DNA of 64,000 nt. Source: Paraburkholderia sp. BL23I1N1. GTDB lineage: Bacteria > Pseudomonadota > Gammaproteobacteria > Burkholderiales > Burkholderiaceae. A model generated the notes under the pieces. The model searched no databases, was not told the DNA's origin, and saw nothing but the letters and a program-made list of their open reading frames with translations. The stretch is taken from the NCBI RefSeq assembly GCF_003610295.1, contig NZ_RAPV01000001.1, forward strand, positions 2,542,001 through 2,606,000. Reading direction: 5' to 3'. Shown in pieces: positions 9,983-20,676 of this stretch (position 1 is the first letter of the stretch; every line of letters starts with the position of its first letter). The translations under genes were made by a program, and so were the position numbers.

Positions 9983-10582
9983 TCACGTAGCGGCCAAAGT
10001 CCATCGCGCGAGAACCACATGCCGGGTACGTCCAAGCAGGCTGTGCACCAGAGCAAACTCACGCACGTTCCAACTGACGGCTTCGACCGGACGTGTCGCG
10101 ACCCACGGCATGCCATAAGCGAGTGTCACGTGCGGGGTGTACATCGTATTTGACGAGCCCGCGCGATCCCCAAATCCAGCGTCTTGCAGTGCCGATCCGA
10201 GTGCGTCGTGTAACGCGTGGAGTCCAACGACACCCTCCGCTCCACCCAACACCAACGGCCCCGGCCGCGGCTTCAGCGCAAAACTGAGCGCACTGTCGAA
10301 CTCGACGCTAAAAGGCTCCATCCTGATCGACGCGGCCGCGTTCATGGCCGCATCCACTCGCGCTGGCGGCAAACCGCCAGCGAAATTTCCAAGGTGAATC
10401 AATGTGACGTGCATACGGTTGGCTGCAAGCGGCTTGCTCTTTGAGCGCGTCTCCCCGCAGAGCTGTTGCGCGAGCTTCGAGATATTCGCCGCCGTACGCG
10501 TATCTGGAAAGACGGCGAAGAACAGGCCGTCTGTCGGCACGGGTGGCGCCTCGAGTCCGGGCAGCCAGAGTTGCTCAGGCAT
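9983..10582 (-). CDS. 2H phosphoesterase / 2'-5' RNA ligase-like protein
   Basis: This 199-aa protein has two H-x-(T/S)-x motifs, HVTLIHLG in the N-terminal half and HVTLAYG in the C-terminal half. They define the 2H phosphoesterase (ThpR) fold, which acts on 2',3'-cyclic phosphates or ligates tRNA halves in vitro. The start is ATG 10580-10582. It begins MPEQLWLPGL, a PEQL(W/F)LPG opening I associate with Burkholderiaceae homologues. It is monocistronic. Confidence 0.85.
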   Translation of the reverse strand: MPEQLWLPGLEAPPVPTDGLFFAVFPDTRTAANISKLAQQLCGETRSKSKPLAANRMHVTLIHLGNFAGGLPPARVDAAMNAAASIRMEPFSVEFDSALSFALKPRPGPLVLGGAEGVVGLHALHDALGSALQDAGFGDRAGSSNTMYTPHVTLAYGMPWVATRPVEAVSWNVREFALVHSLLGRTRHVVLARWTLAAT

Positions 10583-10985
10583 GGCGCGCCTGAATGGGTG
10601 AAGCCGGCATGGGAATGAATCTCCGTTCAATGGTGTGCACTTGCCAGCGCCTCTGGAAAGAAAGTCGGTTGCGGGTGCGGAGTGCAAGAGGGCTTGCGCT
10701 CAGTGGCCGCACACACACAACACTGTACATTCATACAGTATCGGCAGCAACCTGAAAGCGCTTAAAAACGGACAGCGGCGGTCGACCATCACCGCGCGAG
10801 AAAGGGTACGCATTCACGGATCAGCAGTCGATCCTGTACGAGGTCAATGCCGCAGTGACGATCGTCGATGCGGATGGTCATTCACCCAGCGCCCTCGTGG
10901 CGTCGGCGCCGCAGCGCGACTGGACCGTTGCCCGCCTAACGGGGCATCGGTACCAGAAAGATAGCGATCAACAAGCAACCGGACA
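10583..10985. other. Intergenic region with a start-less open frame
   Basis: No complete gene is seen in about 400 nt. A plus-strand frame from about 10756 to the TGA at 10996-10998 looks codon-like (it contains AFTDQQSILYEVNAAV) but has no acceptable start and is preceded by a stop. It may be a remnant of a short gene. The 2H phosphoesterase promoter must also lie here. Confidence 0.35.
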
Positions 10986-11014
10986 CAGGCTGCCCTGATT
11001 GACAGGGCAGCCTG
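10986..11014. terminator. Strong hairpin downstream of icd
   Basis: A perfect 12-bp inverted repeat (10986-10997 with 11003-11014, 5-nt loop) sits 6 nt after the icd stop. There is no clear T-run on either side, so it may act as an mRNA-stabilising or rho-assisted hairpin rather than a classical terminator. Confidence 0.65.
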
Positions 11015-11020
11015 AATTCC

Positions 11021-13258
11021 TTAAGCCTGAGTCGCCAACAGTGCCGCATTCAGAATCTTGCTCGGGCGCATCACGGCGTCCAGCTTTTCTGTGTCGGGCA
11101 TGTAGTAGCCGCCGATGTCTACCGGCTGGCCTTGCACGGCCGAAAATTCAGCAACAATGGCCTGCTCGTTCTCGGTCAGTTGCTTCGCCAACGGCGCGAA
11201 ATGTGCGGCAAGAGCGGCGTCTTCGGTTTGCGCGGCCAACCCCTGGGCCCAGTACATGGCGAGATAAAACTGACTGCCGCGGTTGTCCAGTTGTCCTGTC
11301 TTTGGTGAAGGGTTCTTGTTGTATTCCAGCAGCTTGCCAGTGGCATCATCCAGCGTCTTCGCCAGTATTTTGGCCTTGGCATTGCCGGTCTTGATGCCCA
11401 GGTCTTCCAGTGACACCGCCAGCGCCAGGAATTCACCCAGCGAATCCCAGCGCAGATGGTTTTCTTCCACCAGTTGCTTGACGTGCCTGGGCGCCGAGCC
11501 GCCCGCGCCGGTTTCGTACATGCCGCCGCCGGCCATCAACGGCACGATGGAGAGCATCTTGGCGCTGGTGCCCAACTCCATTATGGGAAACAGATCGGTC
11601 AGGTAGTCGCGCAGAATATTGCCCGTGACCGAGATGGTGTCCAGCCCGCGAATGACGCGCTCCAGCGTGTAACGCATGGCTCGCACCTGCGACATGATCT
11701 GAATATCCAAACCGGTGGTGTCATGGTCCTTGAGGTAGGTCTCGACCTTCTTGATGACCTCGGCCTCGTGTGGGCGGTACGGGTCCAGCCAGAAGATGGC
11801 CGGTATGCCCGAGTTGCGGGCGCGGGTAACCGCCAGCTTGACCCAGTCTCGGATCGGCGCGTCCTTGACCTGGCACATGCGCCAGATGTCCCCTTCTTCG
11901 ACGTTCTGCACGAGCAACACTTCGCCCGTGGCGATATCGACAATGCGGGCTTCGCCCGCTTCGGGCACTTCAAATGTCTTGTCGTGCGAGCCGTATTCCT
12001 CTGCCTGCTGGGCCATCAGCCCGACGTTGGGGACCGTGCCCATCGTGACCGGATCGAAGTTGCCGTTGGTCTTGCAGAAGTTGATGATCTCCTGATAGAT
12101 ACGGGCGAACGTGCTTTCCGGAATCACCGCCTTGGTGTCCTTCGGACGGCCATCGGCGCCCCACATTTTGCCGCCAATGCGGATCATGGCCGGCATCGAG
12201 GCATCCACGATCACGTCGTTGGGAGCGTGCAGGTTCGAGATCCCCTTGGCCGAGTCCACCATCGCCAGTTCGGGCCGGTGCTCGTGGCACGCGTGCAGGT
12301 CGCGGATGATTTCTTCGCGCTTGGAAGTGGGCAGGCTCTCCAGCTTGTCGTAGAGATTCACGAGGCCATTGTTGACGTTCACGCCCAGTTCGTCGAACAG
12401 TTTGCCGTGCTTCTCAAAGGCCTCTTTGTAGAAAATTTTCACCGCATGCCCGAACACGATCGGATGCGAGACCTTCATCATCGTGGCCTTCACGTGCAGC
12501 GACAGCATGACATCGGTCTTACGCGCATCTTCCATCTGCTCTTCGTAGAAGTCGCAGAGCGCTTTCTTGCTCATAAACATGCTGTCGATGATCTCGCCGT
12601 CCAGCAATGAGACCTTAGGCTTGAGGACGATCGTCTCGCCGTTGCGGGTCAGCAGTTCCATCCTCACGTCGCGGGCGCGGTCCAAAGTCATGGACTTTTC
12701 GCCATGGTAAAAGTCGCCGTGCTTCATGTGAGCCACGTGAGTGCGCGAAGCCATGCTCCATTCGCCCATGCTGTGCGGATGCTTGCGAGCGTAATTCTTC
12801 ACGGCGCTGGGTGCACGGCGGTCCGAGTTGCCCTCGCGCAGCACGGGATTGACGGCGCTGCCCAGGCACCTGGAGTAACGCTGACGAATGACCTTCTCGG
12901 CTTCGGTTTTCGGTTCCTCGGGGAAATCCGGCACGTTGTAGCCCTTCCCCTGCAACTCCTTGATCGCACCGACCAACTGATGCACCGAGGCGCTAATGTT
13001 GGGCAGTTTGATGATGTTGGTATCGGGCAGCAAGGTCAGACGACCGAGTTCGGCCAGGTTGTCGGGCACCCGTTGCGCCTCGGTCAGAAATTCTGGAAAT
13101 TCGCCCAGAATGCGGCCGGCCACCGAGATGTCGCTCGCGGCGACGTGGATTCCGGCCGACGCGGTGAACGTGCGGATGATGGGCAGGAAGGCACTCGTCG
13201 CCAGCAGCGGCGCTTCGTCGGTCAGGGTGTAGATGATCGTAGGTTGCTGGGTAGTCAT
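11021..13258 (-). CDS. icd: NADP-dependent isocitrate dehydrogenase, monomeric type
   Basis: This 745-aa protein has the length and sequence of the monomeric (type II) IDH family, which is unrelated in length to the ~420-aa dimeric enzyme. Typical blocks include [15 protein letters not shown] [28 protein letters not shown] and [19 protein letters not shown]. It oxidises isocitrate to 2-oxoglutarate with NADPH formation in the TCA cycle. AGGT lies about 5 nt before the ATG. It is flanked upstream by a broken LysR gene and downstream by a strong hairpin. Confidence 0.97.
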   Translation of the reverse strand: MTTQQPTIIYTLTDEAPLLATSAFLPIIRTFTASAGIHVAASDISVAGRILGEFPEFLTEAQRVPDNLAELGRLTLLPDTNIIKLPNISASVHQLVGAIKELQGKGYNVPDFPEEPKTEAEKVIRQRYSRCLGSAVNPVLREGNSDRRAPSAVKNYARKHPHSMGEWSMASRTHVAHMKHGDFYHGEKSMTLDRARDVRMELLTRNGETIVLKPKVSLLDGEIIDSMFMSKKALCDFYEEQMEDARKTDVMLSLHVKATMMKVSHPIVFGHAVKIFYKEAFEKHGKLFDELGVNVNNGLVNLYDKLESLPTSKREEIIRDLHACHEHRPELAMVDSAKGISNLHAPNDVIVDASMPAMIRIGGKMWGADGRPKDTKAVIPESTFARIYQEIINFCKTNGNFDPVTMGTVPNVGLMAQQAEEYGSHDKTFEVPEAGEARIVDIATGEVLLVQNVEEGDIWRMCQVKDAPIRDWVKLAVTRARNSGIPAIFWLDPYRPHEAEVIKKVETYLKDHDTTGLDIQIMSQVRAMRYTLERVIRGLDTISVTGNILRDYLTDLFPIMELGTSAKMLSIVPLMAGGGMYETGAGGSAPRHVKQLVEENHLRWDSLGEFLALAVSLEDLGIKTGNAKAKILAKTLDDATGKLLEYNKNPSPKTGQLDNRGSQFYLAMYWAQGLAAQTEDAALAAHFAPLAKQLTENEQAIVAEFSAVQGQPVDIGGYYMPDTEKLDAVMRPSKILNAALLATQA

Positions 13259-13466
13259 TCATTACCTCGAGATCGTGAAATGGGTTGGCGAATGGCGTCA
13301 CTGACCGGCGTTGGCAGTGGAATTTTGCCTGACTTCGCTTCCCGGTGGGCTACACCGCGCGCCCTTTTCACAATTACGCTCACATTGCAATCGTGAGAAT
13401 GAAGAATCCGCTTACACGCGAACCACCCCATACCCCGGATCGTGTCACTGGACCGGCTACGCCAAC

Positions 13467-14146
13467 CTACAGCTCCGTCAGGCAACGAATCAACGTCTGA
13501 CGTTCCGGATAGTCGGGCTCCGCGGCCTGCCATGTTATCCAGTAGCTGCTCTCCATCTGCAGTGCGTTCTCCGTCAGGCGCGTGAGCCGCCCTGCTTCGA
13601 TCGATAATCGGCAGAGCGGAAGCGAGCCGAGGAGGATGCCCGGGCGAGCCTCCGCGGCCCGCAACGCGAACACGAACACGAATGTATCGAACCGCAACGA
13701 CGGCACCGGCGGCAGCGTCGTACCGTTGGCGGTATACCAGTCGCGTCAGCCCACGCGTGGCCCCCGATGTCGCGATAAACGGCAGGTTCTCCCAGCTTCC
13801 CTTGACGTCGGCCAGCAAGGCCGGCGCGGCAAGCGGCGCGAGTTCCTCATGGAACAATCGCGTCGAGACCCGTTCGGGCCAACGGCCGTCACCAAACCGG
13901 ATTTCATAGTCGGCGCCGGCCAGCGCATAGTCGGGAAGCCGTTGCACCGTTTCGAAGGTGAGATGAACGCTCGGTAACGCGGCGGCGATTTTCGCCAGCC
14001 GTGGCGCGATCCACAGTTCGATGATCGATGCCGGCCTGAGTCAAGCCGAGCTCGTTCGCCGCGGCGATAAAACTGCCGAGCCGTCCGGCCGCTTCGAAGA
14101 CACGAACCCACTCGAGGGGCGGCAGGCTGGTGGCCGGTTTATTCAT
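13467..14146 (-). pseudogene. Decayed LysR-family regulator (GcvA-like), deletion plus frameshift
   Basis: Three frames must be joined to read a LysR protein. The 5' part begins MNKPATSLPPLEWVRVFEAA and has the helix-turn-helix (AAANELGLTQA). It then runs, across an apparent internal deletion and a frame change near 14025, into IELWIAPRLAKIAAALP. A second frame change near 13700 is followed by SLRFDTFVFVFALRAAEA, with a tandem GTGTTC duplication, and a C-terminus with MESSYWITWQAAEPDYPERQ. About 80-100 residues spanning the end of the DNA-binding domain and the start of the effector domain are missing. Non-functional. Confidence 0.85.
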
Positions 14147-14581
14147 ACGGATCAGGATCTCGTGACAGGGAATGACGCGTTGTATTCGACACCGCGTCGA
14201 GCCGCCACGTAGAGATAAGCGCCTTACCTTCGTTCAGAATTTTTGCTGCTTCCACCACGTCGTCCTTGCATCGAGTGATTCATGGACGACATTTCAACCT
14301 GCTCCTGCCATAACGACAAACAACCATTCTGGATAACTAGACCTAAATTTGCTTATGGGTCGACTCACCCGGATTGCCTCGCGATCCGCCGCCTGCGCCG
14401 ACGGCAGCGGCCATTCACTGGAAATTTCTCCCGTACCTGGGTGAATTCGCCTACACGGCGAGTAAAATTGACCAAATATTGGTATCGCGCTACGCTGTTT
14501 CCTCAACGCAGCCTGTTTCTGTCACCCAAACATGGGGGTCTCACAGGCGCGATCCGGCAGCGCAGGAACCCGTACACAGCC
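14147..14581. other. Intergenic region upstream of the PAS-LuxR gene
   Basis: These 435 nt lie between the decayed LysR gene and the PAS-LuxR gene and hold no convincing gene. The plus-strand frame is open from about 14282 into the PAS-LuxR gene, but its residues are not PAS-like. I see no strong promoter or hairpin that I would defend. Confidence 0.35.
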
Positions 14582-15184
14582 ATGAAAAGCGAACTCATCG
14601 AAGACCTTGTCATCACTGCCGCGGATTATTCGCCTGACGCCATCTTTCTCGTGAGTGAGCAGGGGCGGATACGTCATGCCAGCCCGGCGTGCGAGGATAT
14701 ATTTGGGTATGCGCCGGGCGATTTCGTCGATCAGTTCATCATCGACTTCGTGGTTCCAGCCGATCAGGACGCCACGCGCAAGGAAGCGAAGGAAGTACTG
14801 GCCGGCCGCAAGCGGGTAGGCTTCGAGAACCGTTATCGACACAAGAATGGGGATGACGTCTACGTCACGTGGTCAGCGCGCTGGCTGGAGCACGAGCGAC
14901 TGCGCGTCGGTGTAGCCCGCGACGTGACCGAACTCCGTCGCCGGAAGGCCGCGCCCTCAGCCCTGTTGTCCGTCCTGGCGCCCTATGAACGCAAGGTTCT
15001 TGAACTGCTGCTGACCGAGGCGACTGAGAAACAGATCGCCGAGCGACTCGGCCTCGCCGCCTCGACCACGCATTCCTATATCACCGGGATTTTCCGCAAA
15101 TACGGCGTGCGAGGACGGGCAGGCTTGATGAGCCTGTGGCTCAAGCATCTTTCTAATGGCATCGCCCAGCCGGGCGACAGGTAG
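14582..15184 (+). CDS. PAS-domain LuxR-type transcriptional regulator
   Basis: This 200-aa regulator has an N-terminal PAS sensor domain (about residues 10-120, with AIFLVSEQGRIRHASPA, then IFGYAPGDF) and a C-terminal LuxR/FixJ helix-turn-helix (about 130-190, with LAPYERKVLELLLTEATEKQIAERLG). The start at ATG 14582 gives the standard domain layout. No phospho-acceptor receiver domain is present, so the signal is probably a small ligand or redox state sensed by PAS. Its target is not evident, since neighbouring genes are unrelated. Confidence 0.85.
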   Translation: MKSELIEDLVITAADYSPDAIFLVSEQGRIRHASPACEDIFGYAPGDFVDQFIIDFVVPADQDATRKEAKEVLAGRKRVGFENRYRHKNGDDVYVTWSARWLEHERLRVGVARDVTELRRRKAAPSALLSVLAPYERKVLELLLTEATEKQIAERLGLAASTTHSYITGIFRKYGVRGRAGLMSLWLKHLSNGIAQPGDR

Positions 15185-15198
15185 GCGGCTATTCTCGC

Positions 15199-15232
15199 GC
15201 GGGTACTGACGCCCGTAGGCGGCAGTACCCGC
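15199..15232. terminator. Hairpin after the PAS-LuxR gene
   Basis: A perfect 10-bp inverted repeat (15199-15208 with 15223-15232, 14-nt loop) lies 15 nt after the regulator's stop codon. It has no T-run. It could end transcription from either side, since the genes are convergent. Confidence 0.5.
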
Positions 15233-15495
15233 TAACCCTGCGAGTCAGCATTGTCGAGCAGCGTTTTCTGCGCAGAGCCCGCCATTTTTGCATGCGTTTC
15301 CGGGCTCACGTTGGGGTCTCTCAGGTTTCCGGCTATTTCGAATTTTTGTGGCCCAACGATCGCGCTTCCAACACCGCTGACGAGACAGTTACGCCCGTAG
15401 CAGGAACGGATGCTACCGGAAACAGGGCGCCCAACCTATCCTGCTAATCAGAGGGGTAAAGAGAGGTGAAGCGGGGTAAAGAGCGGGCCACGCCC
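15233..15495. other. Intergenic region between convergent genes
   Basis: No supported gene is present. A 67-codon minus-strand open frame (15232-15435) has coding-like composition but no start codon. GGGGTAAAGAG is repeated twice close together near 15452-15485. Confidence 0.35.
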
Positions 15496-17187
15496 CTACC
15501 CGACATGCAAGTTTCGCGTCGGCGCATGGGTGCGCTGCCGCGTCTCCCATCCCTCGGCGAGACCCACGTCCACATCGGACGGGGGCAGCATGGACACCGC
15601 CCGGACCAGGTCCGACGCACGTTCGGCGAGCATGATGGTCGGCGCGTTCAGATTGCCGTTGGGTTCGGTCGGAAATACCGACGAATCGATCACGCGTAAA
15701 CCCTCAATACCGCGCACCCGCAACTCGGAATCGACCACGGCCATGTCGTCTTCCCCCATGCGGCACGAACCGCATGGATGCATCGTGCTTTCCAGGTTCG
15801 CCCTGACGAAGGCATCGATCTGCTCATCCGTTTGCACGTCGGGGCCGGGCGCGAGTTCGACGTCGCGGAAGCGGTCCATCGCGGGCTGTCCGATGATTTC
15901 GCGGGTCAAGCGAACGCAGCGTCGAAATCCTTCACGATCCTCTTCGCGATCCAGGTAGTTGAAGCGGATCTCAGGGTGCGTATAGGGATCAGCCGACGTC
16001 GCTCGCACGTAGCCTCGGCTCTTCGGCTTGTTCGGTCCGGTCAGCACCATGAATCCGTGGCCCTTGAACGGCTTGTTGCCGTCATAGCGCATGGCTGCCG
16101 GCAGGAAATGGAACTGGATGTCCGGCCAACGCAATCCCACTTCTGAACGGATGAATCCGCCCGCCTCGAAATGATTGCTGGCGCCGAGCCCGTCCTTGAA
16201 CAAAAGCCAGCGCAGCCCGATCATGAATGTGCTTAACGGGTCCATTTTCGCGTTGAGCGTGACGGGTTCCTTGCACGCGTACTGGATATAAATCTCCGCG
16301 TGATCCTGCAGGTTCTCGCCCACGCCCGGCAGGTGATGTTTGACCTCGATCCCTGCCTTGCGCAGCACCTCAGCAGGCCCGATGCCCGAGCGTTGCAGCA
16401 AGTGGGGCGAACCGATCGGACCCGAGGCGATCAAGACTTCCGCACGGCATCGCGCGGTATGCGTGACCCCGCCCTGATCGTACGCAACCCCGACAGCGCG
16501 CTTGCCTTCGAGAATCACGTGACGTGTCATCGCATTCGTGACCACGGTCAGATTGGGCCGCTTCATTGCGGGACGCAAATAAGCGTTGGCGGTGGACCAG
16601 CGCACACCGTCCTTGACGGTCATATGCATCGCGCCGAAGCCTTCCTGCATATGGCCATTGCAGTCCTCCGTCTTGATGTATCCGGCCTCTGCCCCCGCCT
16701 CGACCCAAGCACCGTACAGCGGATTCGCCATGTTATTGCCGTTGTTGGTGCTTAACGGCCCTTCCCCGCCCCGATACGCGTCGCCGCCGAACTTGTAGTT
16801 CTCCGCGCGCCGGAAATACGGCAAACAGTTGCGATACCCCCAGCCTCGCGCGCCGAGCTCTTCCCATTCGTCGAAATCGCACGCGTGGCCGCGAATATAG
16901 ACGAGGCCGTTGATCGACGACGAGCCTCCCAGCACCTTGCCGCGCGGACAATGCAGTTGACGGCCGTTCAGATGAGCCTCGGGGGCGGTCTGATACTTCC
17001 AGTTGTACTTTTTCGTATTCATCGGCATCGAGAACGCGCTCGGCATCTGAATGATGACACTGCGATCGCTGCCGCCGTATTCCAGTACCAGAACCCGGAC
17101 GGCCGGGTCCTCGGTGAGCCGGTTAGCCAATACACATCCGGCCGATCCGGCGCCCACAATGATGTAATCGAATTGCTCGGTATTCAT
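15496..17187 (-). CDS. GMC-family FAD alcohol/choline dehydrogenase
   Basis: This 563-aa flavoprotein is close to BetA in length. The N-terminal FAD motif [13 protein letters not shown], the GMC signature around [15 protein letters not shown], and the C-terminal catalytic region ([12 protein letters not shown], later [17 protein letters not shown]) are all intact. It oxidises a primary alcohol to the aldehyde. The start at 17187 restores the FAD motif to the N-terminus. It is the third gene after an aldehyde dehydrogenase and an NCS1 permease on the same strand, so the pair could oxidise an imported alcohol to its acid. Choline is only one possibility. Confidence 0.88.
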   Translation of the reverse strand: MNTEQFDYIIVGAGSAGCVLANRLTEDPAVRVLVLEYGGSDRSVIIQMPSAFSMPMNTKKYNWKYQTAPEAHLNGRQLHCPRGKVLGGSSSINGLVYIRGHACDFDEWEELGARGWGYRNCLPYFRRAENYKFGGDAYRGGEGPLSTNNGNNMANPLYGAWVEAGAEAGYIKTEDCNGHMQEGFGAMHMTVKDGVRWSTANAYLRPAMKRPNLTVVTNAMTRHVILEGKRAVGVAYDQGGVTHTARCRAEVLIASGPIGSPHLLQRSGIGPAEVLRKAGIEVKHHLPGVGENLQDHAEIYIQYACKEPVTLNAKMDPLSTFMIGLRWLLFKDGLGASNHFEAGGFIRSEVGLRWPDIQFHFLPAAMRYDGNKPFKGHGFMVLTGPNKPKSRGYVRATSADPYTHPEIRFNYLDREEDREGFRRCVRLTREIIGQPAMDRFRDVELAPGPDVQTDEQIDAFVRANLESTMHPCGSCRMGEDDMAVVDSELRVRGIEGLRVIDSSVFPTEPNGNLNAPTIMLAERASDLVRAVSMLPPSDVDVGLAEGWETRQRTHAPTRNLHVG

Positions 17188-17231
17188 GATATTTGCCTGC
17201 TTCCTAAAATCTCGACGGGCTCGTCGGTGGA

Positions 17232-18758
17232 TCAGTAGCGATTCTTGTCGCCGGTGGTGTATTGCGGTGACGTCTTTTCGATCTGGGCGATGACCGATGC
17301 TTCGTACCGCAGATCGAGCGAGCGCGACAGCACGTAATACGCGATGCCCGAGACGAGCAGCCCGACCAGCCAGGCCAGATCGACGCTGCCCATCGCACGG
17401 GCAAACGGGCCGACATACACTTCGTCTGAACCATCGAGAACGCAGAAGAACGGAATCATTGCGGCAAAGCCGATCGCGTAGGCCAGCAAACCGCGCGCGC
17501 CCCATGTGCCGTACAGGTTGTTGTGAGGCATGAAGAAGTGCGGAATCGCATAACGGCCCTTGCGGACGAAAAAGTAATCCGTGAGATTGACCGCGGTCCA
17601 GGGCACCAGAAAATACAGCATGACGACAAGGTAAATATTCAGAACGGAGAGCCCCTTACCCGAGGTATAGATGCTCAGCGCCACGCCGAGCTGAAGGATC
17701 ACCACGAAGAGAATCGCCAGAATGCGAGTCCTGGGCGTCGGCTGGACTTTGCGGAACGAATCAACTGCCGTGATGGCCGTCAATTTGGCGCTATAGATGT
17801 TCATCGCAATCACCGGCAGAAACGCCAGGATCGTGACGGCAACCACCACGCTGCCCATACCCGGCGCCAGATCGCTACCTACCTGATTCAATGCGACCAG
17901 CACATCGGTTGCATGCAGATGGTCCGCGAGCCAGCCGCCGATCGCGATCATCCATGCGCCCGACAGCGAGGCGCCCAGGAACACCGCCGCAATCAGCTTG
18001 CCGCTCGGCGTGTTTTTTGGCAGATAGCGCGAATAGTCGGATACGTAAGGTGCGTATGCGATGTTGTAACTGGCAGCGGCGGCGAATTGCGCAATGAATG
18101 CAGTCCAGTTGAAGCCGAGCGGTGGCGTCGGTGCCGCGCCCGGTGCGACAGCGGCGAGCGGCACGTCATGCACCCAGTGCATCAGAACGGCTACTGTCAC
18201 GAGGCCGTAAAGCGGTAGCGACAGATACAACGCCCACTTGAAACTGCGGTGCATCCAGTCGTGACCCAAAATGGCCAGAATCGAAGCCGGCACCGTGACG
18301 GCCAACGCCACCTTGATCGGATCCCAGTTGAACAGGGCTTTGAGACCCTGCATCATCAACACCAGGTTGACGATATTGAATCCCGCAAACACGAACAGCG
18401 TTGCCAGCAAAACGACGATGACCCCGCGGTAGCCGAACTGCGCTCTCGACTGAATCATCTGCGGCAAGCCGAGATGCGGGCCCTGCGATCCGTGAAAGGC
18501 CATGAACAAGGTGCCGAACATGATGCCCAGCGTACCGGCTATCGTCGTCCACAGCGCGCTCAGGCCAATGCTGGGACCCACAAAGCCGATGGTCATGGTG
18601 AAGAACGTGAAGTTACCTAGAAACCAGAACGGTCCTTGTCTGGATAGCTTGTCTGTTCTTTCGTTATCCGGAATAAAGTCGATTGAATGACCCTCGATGG
18701 CCCCGTGCTCAATCCCGGCTACGGCACCTTTAACTGCTTCGTCTGTTGCTTGCATCAT
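17232..18758 (-). CDS. NCS1/CodB-like permease
   Basis: This 508-aa protein has about 12 membrane segments and the purine-cytosine permease layout ([18 protein letters not shown], then [17 protein letters not shown], then [13 protein letters not shown]). It differs clearly from the allantoin-type permease at 4.4-5.9 kb. Being between an aldehyde dehydrogenase and an alcohol dehydrogenase, it probably supplies their substrate, a nucleobase-like or small cationic nitrogen compound. The substrate is not predictable from sequence alone. Confidence 0.85.
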   Translation of the reverse strand: MMQATDEAVKGAVAGIEHGAIEGHSIDFIPDNERTDKLSRQGPFWFLGNFTFFTMTIGFVGPSIGLSALWTTIAGTLGIMFGTLFMAFHGSQGPHLGLPQMIQSRAQFGYRGVIVVLLATLFVFAGFNIVNLVLMMQGLKALFNWDPIKVALAVTVPASILAILGHDWMHRSFKWALYLSLPLYGLVTVAVLMHWVHDVPLAAVAPGAAPTPPLGFNWTAFIAQFAAAASYNIAYAPYVSDYSRYLPKNTPSGKLIAAVFLGASLSGAWMIAIGGWLADHLHATDVLVALNQVGSDLAPGMGSVVVAVTILAFLPVIAMNIYSAKLTAITAVDSFRKVQPTPRTRILAILFVVILQLGVALSIYTSGKGLSVLNIYLVVMLYFLVPWTAVNLTDYFFVRKGRYAIPHFFMPHNNLYGTWGARGLLAYAIGFAAMIPFFCVLDGSDEVYVGPFARAMGSVDLAWLVGLLVSGIAYYVLSRSLDLRYEASVIAQIEKTSPQYTTGDKNRY

Positions 18759-18887
18759 GCACCCCTGGCTGTATTGAGAGGTTGATGGAATAGAGATGGA
18801 TCCGGCATGCATGCTGACTGCGACACCCGCTCGTCACGTGGCGCTCGGCTCACGTATGTCTCGGGGCGTCAGCGGAGCAATGGCACT

Positions 18888-20396
18888 TCAGTGCAGCGTG
18901 ATCCAGACCGCCTTGCTTTCCATCAGATGATCAAGTTGTTCCGGGCCGAGGTCCTTGCCGAAGCCAGACTCCTTGAATCCGCCGAATGGCATCGACGGAT
19001 CGATGGTGCTATGTGCATTGACATAGACTGTTCCGGCGTGCAATTGAGGGATCAGCTTGTGCACACGGTTCAGGTCGTTGGAATAGATCGCGGCGGCGAG
19101 ACCGTACGGCGAATCGTTCGCCAGCGACAACGCGTCGCCTATGTCGTCAAAGGGAGCGGTCACCAGCACCGGCCCGAAGATTTCTTCCCGGACGATCTTC
19201 ATGTCGCTGCGGCAATGGGCGAAGATGGTCGGCTCGACGAAATAGCCAGGCCGATCCAGTTCATGGCCGCCATGCACGACTTCCGCGCCTTCGCGCTGGC
19301 CGGCTTCAATATAGGAAGCGACGCGATCCTTCTGAAGCGCGGACACGAGCGGGCTGATGAAGCAATCCCGATCGAGCCCGGGCGCGATCTTCATCTTGCG
19401 TGTGTGTTCGATCAGCGCGCCAATGAACTTGTCGTGAATGCCGCGTTGGATGTACACCCGTGTGCCCGCATCGCAGACCTGTCCGGAGTTGAAAAAGATG
19501 CCGTTGGCGACCGCCTGGGCCGCTGCGTCGATGTCGGCGTCCTCCAGCACCAGCACCGGAGACTTGCCGCCCAGTTCGAGCGTGAGGCGTTTGAAGCCGC
19601 CCACAGCCGTGTGCCCGACCGTGCGGCCCACTTCGGTGGAACCGGTGAACGTGATCTTGTCGATACCTGGATGAGCAGCCATGGCCGCGCCAATATCGCG
19701 CCCACGCCCGGTTATTACATTGACGACGCCGTCAGGGAACCCGGCCTCCTGCACCAGCTCTGCAAAGCGAAGCGTCGACAGCGAGGTGAGTTCAGCGGGC
19801 TTGATCACCGTCGTGCAACCAGCGGCGAGCGCGGCCGCGACCTTCCACGCCATGGTTTGCAGCGGGAAGTTCCATGGAACGATCACGCCGATCACGCCAA
19901 TGGGTTCCTTGCGGGTATAGGCAACGTAGTCCCCCGGCAGCGAGGGCTCGACCGTGCGGCCGTGGAGCTTCGACGCCCAACCGGCAAAATAGCGGAAGGT
20001 ATCGATCGTGCCTTGAATGTCGACGTCGCGCGCAATAGCGACAGACTTGCCCACGTCGATCGATTCGATCTCAGCCAATTCCGTTGCGTTTGCCTCGATC
20101 AGATCGGCGAGCCGATGAATCAGCCGTTCGCGCTCAAGTGGCTTGAGCCTGCGCCATGCGCCACCGTCGAACTGCTTGCGGGCAGCTTCAACCGCGCGAT
20201 CCAGATCGGCAGTCGTGCCGAGAGGAATGTGGGTGATCACGCCCGCAGTGGACGGCTCGATCACCGCGCAGGATTCCCGCTCGCCTTGCGGCACCCAGGC
20301 ACCGTCTATGAACATTCTCTGCGACTTGGCGAGAAAGCGTTGTGTCTCTTCGCTGACACCGAACTTCTTCAGGTAATTTTGTACGACGGTATCCAT
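18888..20396 (-). CDS. NAD(P)-dependent aldehyde dehydrogenase
   Basis: This 502-aa ALDH-superfamily enzyme has the catalytic blocks VPWNFPL, FTGSTEVG, LELGGKSPV and the cysteine in FNSGQVCDAGTR. Asp follows the catalytic Cys, where most family members have a small or hydrophobic residue. The most similar subclass I can name is betaine/phenylacetaldehyde-type ALDH. Two adjacent ATGs are possible. The second (20394-20396) has AGGAG at the better 6-nt spacing. It is divergent from a LysR gene at 20677, the likely regulator. Confidence 0.9.
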   Translation of the reverse strand: MDTVVQNYLKKFGVSEETQRFLAKSQRMFIDGAWVPQGERESCAVIEPSTAGVITHIPLGTTADLDRAVEAARKQFDGGAWRRLKPLERERLIHRLADLIEANATELAEIESIDVGKSVAIARDVDIQGTIDTFRYFAGWASKLHGRTVEPSLPGDYVAYTRKEPIGVIGVIVPWNFPLQTMAWKVAAALAAGCTTVIKPAELTSLSTLRFAELVQEAGFPDGVVNVITGRGRDIGAAMAAHPGIDKITFTGSTEVGRTVGHTAVGGFKRLTLELGGKSPVLVLEDADIDAAAQAVANGIFFNSGQVCDAGTRVYIQRGIHDKFIGALIEHTRKMKIAPGLDRDCFISPLVSALQKDRVASYIEAGQREGAEVVHGGHELDRPGYFVEPTIFAHCRSDMKIVREEIFGPVLVTAPFDDIGDALSLANDSPYGLAAAIYSNDLNRVHKLIPQLHAGTVYVNAHSTIDPSMPFGGFKESGFGKDLGPEQLDHLMESKAVWITLH

Positions 20397-20676
20397 CATT
20401 GTCTCCTGACTTACAGAATGAGTGCTACTCAGCCTCTTATGGGCCGGTTTCATGCACGTATGTCCGCCTGTTCCTGCAACGCCTGGCAAAGACCTCGCGG
20501 GATTGCCGGGAGGCTCAACTGCTCACAATCGACCGGGGGTCCATCGATATAAACGCGGCTTGTGGCAGCGCGGCGTTTAGAGAGACTATGGATGACATGG
20601 CAGAAGGTAAAAATCACGTGAATCAGATGTTCATATCGGGAATATCGAAGCAAGCAGTGCAAGAGGAGCGACGACG

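Noticed and set aside
10756..10998. Plus-strand open frame ending at TGA 10996-10998
   Set aside because: No start codon, and the end lies inside the icd hairpin. Kept only as a possible remnant in the intergenic note.
15232..15435. 67-codon minus-strand open frame between the PAS-LuxR and alcohol dehydrogenase genes
   Set aside because: It has coding-like composition but no start codon with a ribosome-binding site and no recognisable family. At most a remnant.
18780..18815. GATGGAATA at 18784-18792, matching the -35 half of the ECF-type motif
   Set aside because: No nTGTT at 14-15 bases, and no plus-strand gene follows. A chance match.
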